NCBI GenBank assembly: GCA_015233495.1
Contig: JADFXQ010000007.1
Coordinates: forward strand, 1-54,341
DNA from: Candidatus Omnitrophota bacterium
GTDB lineage: Bacteria > Omnitrophota > Gorgyraeia > Zapsychrales > Zapsychraceae
DNA: 54,341 nucleotides
Direction: 5' to 3'
Shown: piece by piece, positions 17,382 through 26,431 of the stretch
Layout: every line of letters begins with the position of its first letter
How positions within the stretch are numbered: position 1 is the first letter of the stretch
Made by a program: the position numbers and the translations under genes
The notes under the pieces: generated by a model
Seen by the model: only the letters and a program-made list of their open reading frames with translations
Database searches by the model: none
Told to the model about the DNA's origin: nothing

Positions 17382-19052
17382 TTATCTGTGCCGCATGATC
17401 ACTTGCCACGCCTTACGCGCCTGATCAATGTTCAACAAATAACAAGCTCCCCAATAAACCACTACGCACAACAGCATTGCCGTTGTCAATTTTTCCCATT
17501 CATGGGCCAAACCCAACTTGGCATAGACAAATTGTCCGACGCCAAACATCAAGATTCCGGCCAATGTGATCCGCCGGGCGTAGTCCCACAACCCCGGTCC
17601 CATGCCTTGGATTCGGCGATTCAAAACCATATAGAGCAAAACCGCGTTGATCGTTCCGGTGACCGCGCTGGACAAGGCAATACCGCTGATGCCAAAGGGA
17701 ACAATCAACAGCGCGTTCAATGCCGCGCTCAACAGCAAACACAGCCCGGCAATTTTCACCGGCGTCTTGGTGTCTTGCAGGGAATAAAACGCCGAAACGA
17801 GGATCTTAACCGTGCCGAATCCAAACAGACCCAAAGAATAAAACGCCAACGCCGACGCGGTGATCGCCGTGGAATACGTATCAAACGCGCCCCGCTGAAA
17901 CATCAAACGGATCATGGGGCCGGCAAACAACAAAAACAAAACCATCATCGGACACATTACAAAAAAAATGTTTTCTAAAGCAAAGACCAATGTACGTTTG
18001 AATCCGGTCATATCTTTTTGCGCGGCCAAGGCGGAAAATGACGGCAATACCGCGGAAGCTAAAGACACGCCGAACAATCCCATCGGCAATTGCAAAAGCC
18101 GATTCGCGAAATAAATCGCGGAAATGCCGCCCGGCCCGACAATCGACGCCAACGACGCGCAAAACGTGTCCACAAACACGGACAATTGATACACGCCGTT
18201 GCCCAACATCCGCGGCATGATCAATCGGCTGATTTTCGTCATGCCCGGATGCGCAAATTTTCTCGGCCATTCATGACGGATGCCGCAGCGTTTTAGCGCC
18301 GCGGTCTGCCACGCCAATTGCATAAACCCGCCGAGCAAAATGCCGAATGCCAGCCAATAAACGCCTTGTTCCCGCGGCCACCAAAACGCGATCACGGTTG
18401 TGATGATCAAAGCGATGTTGAACAAGCAAGGAGAATACGCGGGCGCGGCAAACGAACGGAAAGTATATAACACGCCCATGGAATAGGCGGTTAACCCGAT
18501 CAAAACCAAATAGGGGAAAATGACCCGCGTCAACGAAACCGTCATCGCGTATTGCGCCGGGGCCGCGTAAAAACCCGGAGCCATAATTCGCACCACCCAA
18601 GGCGCCATGATGATACCGGCTACCGCGATCAATCCCAAACAAACCGTCCCAAAAAACAAAATCAAATTAACCAAGCGGTTCAGTTCCTCCCGGTCTTTGG
18701 TTTCTTTATATTCCGCCAGGACCGGAACAATCGCCGCATTGCTCGCGCCTTCGCCCACCATGTCCCGCAGAAGATTCGGTATTTTCTGCGCGACAAAAAA
18801 CGCGTCCGCGACCCAACCCGTTCCGAGCAAACGGGCAAGGATCACATCCCGAACAAATCCCAAAACCCGCGACGCCAAAGTCCCGGAAAACAAAACCGAG
18901 GTCGATTTCACAATCGCCCGCTTAGAATCTACTCCCGCCGCTCTTCTCTCCCCGGCGGTGTCGGTGGGAGAAAGCCGGTCTTCCACAGCCCCGCCAGCGA
19001 AATCTTGTGTCTTGTGTCGTGTGTCCTGTGTCTTGCCCCCTCTAAAATCCAT
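17382..19052 (-). CDS. murJ: Lipid II flippase MurJ (MviN family)
   Basis: An integral membrane protein of the MATE-like MurJ family, which moves peptidoglycan precursor lipid II across the inner membrane. It has the family opening KSTSVLFSGTLASRVLGFVR, the segment GWVADAFFVAQKIPNLLRDMVGEGA and about 14 hydrophobic helices. The annotated frame starts at an ATG at 19052. However, residues 2-18 (KTQDTRHKTQDF) are encoded by a TGTGTCTTGTGTC repeat and residues 19-45 are not family-like. Translation may really begin near the GTG at 18911, about 508 residues. A GGGGCACCCCTACGA element follows 10 bases past the stop codon. It is divergent from rpsT, whose -35 box touches the ATG. Confidence 0.93.
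   Translation of the reverse strand: MDFRGGKTQDTRHKTQDFAGGAVEDRLSPTDTAGERRAAGVDSKRAIVKSTSVLFSGTLASRVLGFVRDVILARLLGTGWVADAFFVAQKIPNLLRDMVGEGASNAAIVPVLAEYKETKDREELNRLVNLILFFGTVCLGLIAVAGIIMAPWVVRIMAPGFYAAPAQYAMTVSLTRVIFPYLVLIGLTAYSMGVLYTFRSFAAPAYSPCLFNIALIITTVIAFWWPREQGVYWLAFGILLGGFMQLAWQTAALKRCGIRHEWPRKFAHPGMTKISRLIMPRMLGNGVYQLSVFVDTFCASLASIVGPGGISAIYFANRLLQLPMGLFGVSLASAVLPSFSALAAQKDMTGFKRTLVFALENIFFVMCPMMVLFLLFAGPMIRLMFQRGAFDTYSTAITASALAFYSLGLFGFGTVKILVSAFYSLQDTKTPVKIAGLCLLLSAALNALLIVPFGISGIALSSAVTGTINAVLLYMVLNRRIQGMGPGLWDYARRITLAGILMFGVGQFVYAKLGLAHEWEKLTTAMLLCVVVYWGACYLLNIDQARKAWQVIMRHR
19003..19035. repeat. TGTGTC tandem array in the annotated murJ N-terminus
   Basis: TCTTGTGTCTTGTGTCGTGT followed by GTCCTGTGTCTTG. 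The same units occur between folC and purH. Translated on the minus strand it gives KTQDTRHKTQD, which is not a MurJ feature. Confidence 0.75.
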
Positions 19053-19081
19053 TTGACACTCTTTGGCTTTTTTGCTACATT
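19053..19081 (+). promoter_or_regulatory. rpsT promoter
   Basis: TTGACA (19053-19058), a 17-base spacer and TACATT (19076-19081), about 27 bases before the rpsT ATG. This is a near-consensus sigma70 promoter, fitting a ribosomal protein gene. Confidence 0.65.
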
Positions 19082-19108
19082 ATTGCCTCAAAAACGAAAG
19101 GAATACTC

Positions 19109-19393
19109 ATGCCACAACGTAAATGCGCCGTGAAAGAACTTAAGAAGAACCATGCCCGGCATATGCACAACATGGATCTCAAAACCGATTTGAAAAAAAC
19201 GATCAAACGTTATGTAGCCGCGGTCAAGGACAACAAGACCGAAGAAGCCAAAACTAATTTATCTCTCGTCTATAAAAAATTGGATAAGGCCGCAAAAGTC
19301 GACTTGATCAAAGCCAACGCCGCATCCCGGAAGAAATCCCGCCTCAGCCGTTTGTTATTAACGCCTACGGCAGAAGCGCAAAAAGCTTCATAA
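19109..19393 (+). CDS. rpsT: 30S ribosomal protein S20
   Basis: A 94-residue, lysine-rich, all-helical protein that binds 16S rRNA early in 30S assembly. It has the family pattern of basic helices, with LKTDLKKTIKRYVAAVKDN followed by LDKAAKVDLIKANAASRKKSRL. AAAGGA precedes the ATG with a short spacer and a strong promoter lies directly upstream. It stands alone; its last 29 bases overlap the 3' end of the convergent holA gene. Confidence 0.95.
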   Translation: MPQRKCAVKELKKNHARHMHNMDLKTDLKKTIKRYVAAVKDNKTEEAKTNLSLVYKKLDKAAKVDLIKANAASRKKSRLSRLLLTPTAEAQKAS

Positions 19394-20018
19394 CCGCAAT
19401 TTCCATAGTGTGCCGGGCGGGTAACCGGCTGCGCTTGATATTCAAATCGGCCTCTTGGAGAACCAAGAGGCCTTTTTTGTATACATCCTCGGCAACCCGG
19501 CCGCGTTTCTTGCCCCAAAACCAAACCAGACCCGGAACCATTTGCAGCGGATGAACGCCTTCGTTGAGCAAATCATCCAGAATTTTCAAGGCCGCCGCCG
19601 GCTGACGCCGGTCCAGCGCCAGAGTGACCTGAAAAATATTTTTGATCTCCGGCTTGTCAAACCGCAGAGTCCGGACCACAGCCGCGAAATCCGCGTCCTT
19701 GAAGAAATTTTTTTTGCCGGTTGTTTGCGCGTCCAAAATCACCGAGAGATGCGCCGGTTGCGACAGCAAATGTTCGCGCAAAACCTGCTGGCCGGCTTCA
19801 TTCAATTTTTCGGCTTCATAGATTACGACTAATCGCTGCGCCGCGACCGCGGGCAAAGCGATCAGGGCTTTTTTCAACGTGTCCCCGTCGCATTGCGTCC
19901 CGTAAAGCGTCTCCAAATCAAATTCCTGACTCTCTTTCATCGGCAGGAGTTCTTGTTTCAAGCGGGCAATCTGTTGATCTTTCGCGGCGCGGTCTTCGCC
20001 TAAGAGGAGGGTAAACAT
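19365..20018 (-). CDS. holA: DNA polymerase III delta subunit, compact form
   Basis: A 217-residue protein resembling HolA, the clamp-loader subunit that opens the sliding clamp. The N-terminus (MFTLLLGEDRAAKDQQIARL) and the segment LPAVAAQRLVVIYEAEKLNE match the first RecA-like domain. The C-terminal part (ALKILDDLLNEGVHPLQMVPGLVWFWG) matches the clamp-loader collar domain. Typical HolA has about 330 residues; the middle lid domain appears to be missing or much reduced. The frame extends to a TTG at 20033, but the ATG at 20018 follows the lptE stop by one base. It is the last gene of a bamD-lptE-holA run. Assignment to HolA is probable rather than certain. Confidence 0.7.
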   Translation of the reverse strand: MFTLLLGEDRAAKDQQIARLKQELLPMKESQEFDLETLYGTQCDGDTLKKALIALPAVAAQRLVVIYEAEKLNEAGQQVLREHLLSQPAHLSVILDAQTTGKKNFFKDADFAAVVRTLRFDKPEIKNIFQVTLALDRRQPAAALKILDDLLNEGVHPLQMVPGLVWFWGKKRGRVAEDVYKKGLLVLQEADLNIKRSRLPARHTMEIAVMKLFALLP

Positions 20019-20019
20019 A

Positions 20020-20541
20020 TCACCAATTTTCAATCGTCCGTTCCACAGTGCGCCGGGCCAGATCGGTGAGCGCGTCTTCCACGGCCGCGTCTTCGGACTT
20101 CGCTTGCGGTCCGGTTAAAAAATATGTTGCCTCGCCGGCAAAACCTTTTTCCGCCCACACTGCAGTTTCGGTTTTCGGATCGATCAACTCCAAATCTACG
20201 ACAACGCGCACCCGGTATTCCTGCACGTCGTTGTTGTCGGTGTAACGCAAAGCGTCCCGCTGATAGTCTACGAGCTTGCCTTTCAACATCAACTCCGCCT
20301 TCTCCGACTTAACCGGCCGCAGATTGCCGTCGAGCAAAAACCGGTCGTTGACCGCCTTACGGACGCGGACTTCCAGCAGCGGCAAATAAAGACGCTGGCT
20401 CCCTTCCGTGGAAAAACCCACGCCGTTTTCAAACGGCGCGATATAAATCGTCCGCTCTTTCATGGTAGTGGCGCGGGTGGAATATCCGCAGCCCGCGGCC
20501 AAAATAACCCCAGCGAATAAAAATAAAATAACTCGTTTCAT
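20020..20541 (-). CDS. lptE: LptE-family LPS-assembly lipoprotein
   Basis: A 173-residue outer-membrane lipoprotein. The signal peptide MKRVILFLFAGVILAAGCGY has a lipobox LAAGC with Cys18 as lipidation site. The mature part contains the pattern seen in LptE-family proteins: TIYIAPFENGVGF near residue 32, alternating strands such as RVRVVVDLELIDPKT, and a C-terminal helix DALTDLARRTVERTIENW. LptE plugs the LptD barrel and helps insert lipopolysaccharide into the outer leaflet. The start overlaps the bamD stop by four bases (ATGA), so the two are probably co-translated. This supports an outer membrane with LPS-like lipid. Confidence 0.85.
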   Translation of the reverse strand: MKRVILFLFAGVILAAGCGYSTRATTMKERTIYIAPFENGVGFSTEGSQRLYLPLLEVRVRKAVNDRFLLDGNLRPVKSEKAELMLKGKLVDYQRDALRYTDNNDVQEYRVRVVVDLELIDPKTETAVWAEKGFAGEATYFLTGPQAKSEDAAVEDALTDLARRTVERTIENW

Positions 20542-21491
20542 TTGTTGGCGATCTCTTTTAAACGCTGGGCAGCTTTCTTCATCCAGCTTGTCGTTCCGTA
20601 GTCATTCAAGACATTATTGTAATATATCCTCGCTGCCGTGAAATTTTTCTGCTTCACATAAAATTCAGCGATCACGAACTGGTTTTGCGCCTCTTTTTCC
20701 CGCAAATTGCCGATCTCTTGTTTGGCCGTGTCCGTCAACTCGGCATCCGGATGGTCGGTCACGAATTTTTTCAACTCGTCAACCGCGGTCTGCGTCACTT
20801 TCTGATCATATTGCGCGGCCGTTGACCGTTTGGCGTCCGACATCGCGATCTGATATTTCGCAGCCTTAGCCCATTCGTTGTTCGGATAATCATTGGTCAC
20901 CTTCTCAAATTCGTCACGCGCTTCCTGATACAGCTTTTTTTCCTGCAAATAGAGCCCGATCTTATACCGCGACGGCGGCGCCAATTCGCCATAGGGCGCG
21001 TTTTTAATGACCTTCTTAAACACCTCGATCACATCGTCTTCTTTGCCGGTCAACGCGTCCATCAACTGCGAACGGTTCGCCTTGCCTTCCAATATCCGCT
21101 CGCCGATCGCGTATTGGCGTTTCACCACCTCAGCCGACCGCTCGCTGAACGGATATTTGTCCACCACAATTTGATATTCATTCACCGCCTGATACAACTT
21201 TCCCTGGTCTTCATAACATTGGCCGATATAAAACTGCGCCTCCGGGGCCTGGCGAGCCAAAGGATAATGCTTGATCAATTTATGAAACTCATTGATCGCT
21301 TCCTTATATTTCTTATCACTGAAAAAACCCAATCCATATTTAAGCTGAGCGTCCGGAGTTTCCTTCACGTCATATTTGGGGTTAATCCACTTGTTCGTCT
21401 CCGGAGTCCACACCCAAAAGGCGAACGCGGCAGACGAAATACCAAGTAAATAGATTGTAGAAATTATTATAAGCAGAAAAGACTTTTTCAT
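20538..21491 (-). CDS. bamD: BamD-like outer-membrane assembly TPR protein
   Basis: A 317-residue exported protein with a signal peptide (LLIIISTIYLLGISSAAFA) followed by FWVWTPETNKWINPKY and then about five TPR-type helical pairs, for example QLKYGLGFFSDKKYKEAINE and AQFYIGQCYEDQGKLYQAVN. This is the architecture of BamD/YfiO, which helps the Bam complex fold beta-barrels. Unlike E. coli BamD there is no lipobox cysteine, so it is probably soluble in the periplasm or anchored by partners. The ATG at 21491 is chosen because it gives a normal signal peptide; a GTG at 21509 is also in frame. It leads the bamD-lptE-holA cluster. Confidence 0.82.
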   Translation of the reverse strand: MKKSFLLIIISTIYLLGISSAAFAFWVWTPETNKWINPKYDVKETPDAQLKYGLGFFSDKKYKEAINEFHKLIKHYPLARQAPEAQFYIGQCYEDQGKLYQAVNEYQIVVDKYPFSERSAEVVKRQYAIGERILEGKANRSQLMDALTGKEDDVIEVFKKVIKNAPYGELAPPSRYKIGLYLQEKKLYQEARDEFEKVTNDYPNNEWAKAAKYQIAMSDAKRSTAAQYDQKVTQTAVDELKKFVTDHPDAELTDTAKQEIGNLREKEAQNQFVIAEFYVKQKNFTAARIYYNNVLNDYGTTSWMKKAAQRLKEIANK

Positions 21492-21551
21492 AGCGAATGA
21501 ATCTATCACAGCGCCAAAGGTTTGTCAATCAACCGGAATATTGTTTACGTC

Positions 21552-21570
21552 GTAAGGGCGGCCCTATGAC
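21552..21570. repeat. GTAAGGGCGGCCCTATGAC element at the comEC stop codon
   Basis: A diverged copy of the GGGGCGCCCCTACGA family that supplies the comEC TAG stop (21566-21564). Confidence 0.65.
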
Positions 21571-23072
21571 TTTGAAATGAGCTTGACTAAACGCGTTACG
21601 GTAAAATAACAAAGGAGCAAAAATATATAATAAAATAGCACCTGCCATAAGTTGATCATTGGCAGGGAAATACAGCCCAGCGGAATTTTGTCGCACAATG
21701 TGCTGGCCGCGGCCATGAGGCTCAAGACTGCCAGAAGGCATGTGGAAAAAATAAAAACGGCCGGCGGAAGACAAAGTCCGAACAGAATGACCGCGAACCC
21801 GAGCCATACGGCCAAGGTGGTGAGCGGAATGATGAGGAGATTGGTCAACAGCGCGACCGGCGAGAACATTTGAAAATACCAGGCCACCAGACCAGCGGTG
21901 CCGATGGTCACGGCGAACGAGACTAAAATCACGTCAACCACCCGGCGCCGCCAACCGCGGTAAAAATTCGGTTGGGTTTGTTTAAGCCGGCCGCTCAACA
22001 ACGGGAAAAAAATAAAAATCGAAGCCACACACGCAAAAGACAATTGAAACCCGATGTCGAACAACGCGGCAGGATCAAACAGCAAGATACAGAACGCGGC
22101 CACGCCCAGACTGTTAGCCGCGTCATTGTCGCGCTCAATCACCCGGCCGAACGCGAATACCGCGAACATTTCCACGGCCCGCACCACCGGCGGCTGGGCA
22201 TCGACCATGACCGCGTAGACCGCCAATACAATAATCATCGCGGCCCAATGGATACGGCTCGAAAAACACAACACGCCCAGGATAATCCAGAGCAGACACG
22301 CCATCATCCCAATATGCTCGCCGCCGATCGAGAGAATATGCACCGTGCCGGTGCGGCTCAAGACCGCCCGGAAGTTCGACACCAAAGGCGAACGTTCGCC
22401 TAAGAGCATTTCCCTCATAAACCCGGCGGAGACCGGCGGCAACGAACTGTGCAATACGGCCGCCCAATTGCGTCGGATCTGAAAAATGTGTTTGTGAAAA
22501 AAAGCTCCCTGTCCGTCGATCAACCGTTTCGGCTGGTCCCGGCCAACGCTGAACACTTCCGTCACATCGTGTTTCTTAAGATAATCCGCGTAAGAAAACC
22601 GGCCATGTTGAAAATCATAAGGTTTATGCAAACGGCCGCTGATTTGCCATTTTTCGCCGTAAGAACCGTCCAATGTTCCGAAGACTTGAACAAAAATCTT
22701 GCTCCGGGTTTTTAAAACCACATCCGGTTTGCGAACTTCCTCTGCCTCAAAATAAAATGTCGTTCGCTTCGCGCGCGCCTGCGGATCGGAAATAATCGTC
22801 CCGGTCACTGTGATATCTTCGCCGGAAAACAGCGACTCATAATGGGACAGCTGATTAGCGGGGACCATGCGTTGGGTCTGACTGACAAACATTCCCAGTA
22901 AAAGAAAAGCCAGACAGAACACAAAAAATCGCTGAGTGGAAGGAAAAATGAACAACAGCGCGATCAAACTGATCACGCCAGTCCCGATCATCCAAGCCGG
23001 AATCCCCAGGCCATAATCCACCCCAATGCCGAGCATAAACGCCAGCGAAAGCCAGACAAACGGCCGAGTCAT
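21564..23072 (-). CDS. comEC: ComEC/Rec2-family DNA uptake channel without the beta-lactamase domain
   Basis: A 502-residue membrane protein. Residues 1-60 hold two to three helices (MTRPFVWLSLAFMLGIGV). The soluble DUF4131-type domain follows (DITVTGTIISDPQARAKRTT). The Competence domain then contains the family motif near 275-300 (RTGTVHILSIGGEHIGMMAC) and many helices. ComEC passes single-stranded DNA across the inner membrane in natural transformation. The metallo-beta-lactamase domain found at the C-terminus of many ComEC proteins is absent, and the stop TAG lies in a dispersed GGGCGGCCCTATGAC element. The frame continues upstream to 23375, but that region encodes a separate small protein and a palindrome; the ATG at 23072 has AAAGGG upstream and overlaps that small gene's stop. 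Confidence 0.88.
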   Translation of the reverse strand: MTRPFVWLSLAFMLGIGVDYGLGIPAWMIGTGVISLIALLFIFPSTQRFFVFCLAFLLLGMFVSQTQRMVPANQLSHYESLFSGEDITVTGTIISDPQARAKRTTFYFEAEEVRKPDVVLKTRSKIFVQVFGTLDGSYGEKWQISGRLHKPYDFQHGRFSYADYLKKHDVTEVFSVGRDQPKRLIDGQGAFFHKHIFQIRRNWAAVLHSSLPPVSAGFMREMLLGERSPLVSNFRAVLSRTGTVHILSIGGEHIGMMACLLWIILGVLCFSSRIHWAAMIIVLAVYAVMVDAQPPVVRAVEMFAVFAFGRVIERDNDAANSLGVAAFCILLFDPAALFDIGFQLSFACVASIFIFFPLLSGRLKQTQPNFYRGWRRRVVDVILVSFAVTIGTAGLVAWYFQMFSPVALLTNLLIIPLTTLAVWLGFAVILFGLCLPPAVFIFSTCLLAVLSLMAAASTLCDKIPLGCISLPMINLWQVLFYYIFLLLCYFTVTRLVKLISKS

Positions 23073-23245
23073 GGTTGCCCTTTCGTGCTTTTTTGACCCT
23101 TGTCCCGCCCCGTTTCCGTCGTTTCCACAAACAACAAGGCATTTTTGACAACCGGGTATTTCCGGCTCAAAGCGCTCAGGCACGTCCCGACAAAAATAAC
23201 CACCACCAGCCCCAAAAGCGCGAGGCGCTCCTGACGGGTTAACAT
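23069..23245 (-). CDS. Small single-pass membrane protein coupled to comEC
   Basis: A 58-residue reading frame too short for most callers. It starts at ATG 23245 with MLTRQERLALLGLVVVIFVG, a short basic N-terminus followed by one membrane helix. A mostly polar tail rich in Lys, Thr and Gly ends in STKGQP. Its TGA overlaps the comEC ATG (ATGA), which suggests translational coupling. The N-terminus resembles the membrane anchor of ComEA-type competence proteins, but the helix-hairpin-helix DNA-binding part is missing, so this could be a remnant or a distinct small partner of ComEC. The call rests on position, coupling and hydrophobicity only. Confidence 0.5.
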   Translation of the reverse strand: MLTRQERLALLGLVVVIFVGTCLSALSRKYPVVKNALLFVETTETGRDKGQKSTKGQP

Positions 23246-23324
23246 AGAGAATCCAATCTACGGGAGAAAAATTATTGGGGGAAACGTTAGGGACTATATG
23301 ATTGAAAAACCTACACTGCTCAAT

Positions 23325-23597
23325 GATCGTCAAACCGCAACCACGAACGCTCCGCGGTGTGTGCGTCGATACCAAAACCGCGCGCCCAAAAGTTGGTGAG
23401 GAAGGGTTTCGGCTGCGTTCTGAGGCCGTTCTTAATTCTTTTTCCAGAAATAGGCCGAAGGCAGCGGCCGAAACCCTTCCTCACCAACCCCGCGCGCCTT
23501 TATCGAAACGCGATACCGCGCGAACGAACGCTTCACGGTTTGCCCATCGACTACGGGCGATCACAAGCCTGCCGTAGGCAGGGGGGCGCCCCTACGA
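23325..23597. repeat. Large imperfect palindrome between comEC and leuS, ending in a GGGGCGCCCCTACGA element
   Basis: The core is a perfect 22-bp inverted repeat starting GTTGGTGAGGAAGGG (23392-23413 and 23467-23488). Inside the loop are further pairing segments (GCTGC with GCAGC, GGCC with GGCC). Outside it, weaker complementary arms extend to about 23325 and 23562, followed by a CCTGCC-GTA-GGCAGG hairpin (23568-23582) and a GGGGCGCCCCTACGA unit that supplies the leuS stop codon. It fills the 346-base gene-free stretch 23246-23591 and no coding content is seen there. Confidence 0.8.
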
Positions 23598-26072
23598 TAC
23601 AACGATGTTCACTAGCTTATTCGGCACAAACACAAATTTCTTGATCTCTTTGCCTTCGACAAACACCTTGACCCGCTCATCCGCCAGGGCCATTTGCTTA
23701 AGTGTCGCCTCACCGGCATCCGCGGCGGCGGTGAACTGACCGCGCAGTTTGCCGTTGACCTGGACGACAATCTTGACCTGATCGCGCTTGAGCATCGCTT
23801 CCTCAAACTTCGGCCAGGCGGCCCGGCTGATCGTGTCTTCCTGGCCGGCAATCTTCTGCCACAACTCCTCGCACAGATGCGGCGCAATCGGCGCCAACAA
23901 CAACAAAACCGTGCGGCAGGCCCGGTTCAACACCGCCTGATCCGCCGGATTCTGCGCCGTGAATTTATCAATCTGATTCAACAACACCATGAGCGAGCTA
24001 ATCGCGGTGTTGAATTTATACAACTCAAAATCCTCGCTCACATTTTTAATTGCCTCATGCCGGGCCCGTTCCATATCCCGCGCCGGGCCGGTAATCTCCG
24101 CGTCCTTTAACCGATCATCCGCCGGTTGATACCGGTCATAAATCAAAGACCAAACCCGGGTCAAAAATTTCCACGACCCGCCGACCCCATTGTCATCCCA
24201 TTCCAACTGATCCTCGGGCGGCGCCGCGAACAAAATAAACACGCGCAAAGTATCCGCGCCAAACTTTTCAATAATCGCGTCCGGGTCCACCACATTGCCC
24301 TTGGACTTCGACATAACCTCGCCGTTGAGCAACACCATGCCTTGCGTCAACAACCGCTTAAACGGCTCGTCGAACTTCACCAAACCGAGGTCGCGCAAAA
24401 ATTTTGTGAAAAACCGGGAATACAACAAATGCAAAATCGCGTGCTCAATCCCGCCGATATATTGATCCACTGGCATCCAATAATTCGTGATATCGGGATG
24501 GAACGGCCGGTCTTTGTTCAAATCCGTATACCGCATATAATACCAACTGCTGTCGAAAAACGTGTCCATCGTGTCCGTTTCCCGGCGGTATTTTTTTCCG
24601 GTCGTTTTGTCGACATAATAGCGAAAACTCCCCGACGTAGCTAAGGGATTGCCCCGGCCGAACTCCACGTCTTCCGGCAAACGCACCGGCAAATCATCCT
24701 CGGGGATCGGCTGCGGATTGCCGTCATCATCATAAAAAATCGGGATCGGCGTGCCCCAATAGCGTTGACGGGATATCAGCCAATCCTTGAGCCGGAACGT
24801 CACAGTTCGTTCGCCAAAACCCTGACTTTCCATCCACTGCGAAATCGCGGCCATGGCGTCCGGGCTGCTCATGCCGTCGAATTGTTGCGAATTGACCATG
24901 ATCCCGGCGTCCACAAACGCGGCGGTCATATCCGCGGCGTTCAGAATCGCGTGATCAACCGGTCGAATCACCACTGACACCGGCAATCCATATTTTTTCG
25001 CGAATGTAAAATCCCGCTGATCATGCGCCGGCACAGCCATGACCGCGCCCGTGCCATAATCCATAATCACATAATCCGCGACCCACAAAGGCACGCGCCG
25101 GCCATTCACCGGATTGATCACATATACGCCCAGCGGCTTGCCGTTTTTATCCGAACTCTCGCCGAGCCGGTCAATCAATGAACGTTTCGTCACTTCCTTA
25201 ATAAACGACGCGATTTCCGATTCGTTCGCCTTGCCGATAGTCCACTCTTTGCACTTAGGATGTTCCGCGGCCAAAACCACATATTCAATCCCAAACACCG
25301 TATCCGGCCGGGTCGTAAAAGTTTTCAACTCGTCGATCTTCTTGCCCTGCGCGTCCACCACATCGAATTTGATCGTCGTGCCATAACTCTTGCCGATCCA
25401 ATTCCTCTGCATGGTCTTGACCCGTTCCGGCCAATTCTCCAGCTTGTCCAAATCCCGCAGTAAGGACTCGGCATAATCCGTAATCCGGATAAACCACTGT
25501 TCAATCTCGCGTTTCTCCACCACCGCGCCGCTGCGCCAGCCTTTCCCGTCAATCACCTGCTCATTTGCCAGCACGGTCTGATCCGCCGGGTCCCAATTCA
25601 CCAATGACTTTTTCTTATACGCCAGCCCGCGTTTAAACATCTGAATAAAAATCCACTGGTTCCAGCGATAATATTCTTCGCTGTGGCTGTACAAAAACCG
25701 CGACCAGTCATAACTCAGGCCCATGGCCTTCATCTGGGCCACCATGTCCTGCATCCGGTTGTCGGTCCAAACCCGCGGGCTGGTCTTATTTTTGATCGCC
25801 GCGTTCTCCGCCGGCAAACCAAAACTGTCAAACCCCATCGGGTAAAGCACGTTAAACCCCTGCATCCGGCGGTACCGCGCCATCACATCGCCGATCGTGT
25901 AATTCCGCACATGCCCCATGTGCAATTTTCCCGAAGGATACGGATACATTTCCAAGACATAATATTTCGGCCGGTCAGAGCGCGCCTCGGCCTTAAATAC
26001 CTTGTTCTCGTCCCAAAACATCTGCCACTTGGCTTCAATCCGCTTGATTTCATTGCTGTTATAAGTCGTCAT
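23592..26072 (-). CDS. leuS: Leucine--tRNA ligase
   Basis: A class I aminoacyl-tRNA synthetase of 826 residues that charges tRNA-Leu. The HIGH signature is [19 protein letters not shown] near residue 45 and the KMSKS loop is [15 protein letters not shown] near residue 580. The editing domain and the C-terminal anticodon-binding and Leu-specific domains are present, ending [15 protein letters not shown]. That is the natural C-terminus of the family, and the TAG stop directly after it is formed by a dispersed GGGGCGCCCCTACG element. Length is normal. It stands alone, downstream of the dinJ-yafQ pair. Confidence 0.98.
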   Translation of the reverse strand: MTTYNSNEIKRIEAKWQMFWDENKVFKAEARSDRPKYYVLEMYPYPSGKLHMGHVRNYTIGDVMARYRRMQGFNVLYPMGFDSFGLPAENAAIKNKTSPRVWTDNRMQDMVAQMKAMGLSYDWSRFLYSHSEEYYRWNQWIFIQMFKRGLAYKKKSLVNWDPADQTVLANEQVIDGKGWRSGAVVEKREIEQWFIRITDYAESLLRDLDKLENWPERVKTMQRNWIGKSYGTTIKFDVVDAQGKKIDELKTFTTRPDTVFGIEYVVLAAEHPKCKEWTIGKANESEIASFIKEVTKRSLIDRLGESSDKNGKPLGVYVINPVNGRRVPLWVADYVIMDYGTGAVMAVPAHDQRDFTFAKKYGLPVSVVIRPVDHAILNAADMTAAFVDAGIMVNSQQFDGMSSPDAMAAISQWMESQGFGERTVTFRLKDWLISRQRYWGTPIPIFYDDDGNPQPIPEDDLPVRLPEDVEFGRGNPLATSGSFRYYVDKTTGKKYRRETDTMDTFFDSSWYYMRYTDLNKDRPFHPDITNYWMPVDQYIGGIEHAILHLLYSRFFTKFLRDLGLVKFDEPFKRLLTQGMVLLNGEVMSKSKGNVVDPDAIIEKFGADTLRVFILFAAPPEDQLEWDDNGVGGSWKFLTRVWSLIYDRYQPADDRLKDAEITGPARDMERARHEAIKNVSEDFELYKFNTAISSLMVLLNQIDKFTAQNPADQAVLNRACRTVLLLLAPIAPHLCEELWQKIAGQEDTISRAAWPKFEEAMLKRDQVKIVVQVNGKLRGQFTAAADAGEATLKQMALADERVKVFVEGKEIKKFVFVPNKLVNIVVS

Positions 26073-26161
26073 AAGAATATTTCTTTCATCAACATAAAAA
26101 ACCGGCCAATAAAATAAAAGCTACTATAACAAAAAATATCAAAAAAAACCACAAAACCTTG

Positions 26162-26431
26162 TCAACGGAATAAATCCGAATGAGTTCCCGTGCGCTCAAA
26201 AATGACCAAATCGCCCGAAATTTTATAAATCACCAACCAATCCGATTCGATATGACACTCTATACGGCCCACGTAATCTCCGGCCAACTTATGATCACGA
26301 TGGATAGGATCCAAAGACTGTCCGGCGACGATCGTCTCAATAATTAGCTTTAATTTCGGGAAACTTTTGCCCCGGCGCTTTGCTAAATGGATATCTTTTT
26401 CAAACTGTTTTGTATAAGAAGGTTGGAACAT
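26162..26431 (-). CDS. yafQ: YafQ-family mRNA interferase toxin
   Basis: An 89-residue RelE-superfamily toxin of the YafQ type. The diagnostic C-terminal half has HRDHKLAGDYVGRIECHIES, DWLVIYKISGDLVIFERTG and the catalytic THSDLF end. YafQ binds the ribosome and cleaves mRNA at in-frame codons. Its ATG overlaps the antitoxin TAA by one base (TAATG), so the pair is coupled. The conserved histidines and Asp of the active site appear intact. Confidence 0.92.
   Translation of the reverse strand: MFQPSYTKQFEKDIHLAKRRGKSFPKLKLIIETIVAGQSLDPIHRDHKLAGDYVGRIECHIESDWLVIYKISGDLVIFERTGTHSDLFR

Noticed and set aside
22855..23151. Minus-strand frame of 98 residues overlapping the comEC start
   Set aside because: It overlaps comEC and the 58-residue frame in a third frame, and its composition shows no membrane or domain pattern.
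23073..23375. N-terminal extension of comEC from a TTG at 23375
   Set aside because: The extension covers part of a palindrome and an alternative small gene; the family-like N-terminus MTRPFVWLSLAFMLG begins at 23072.
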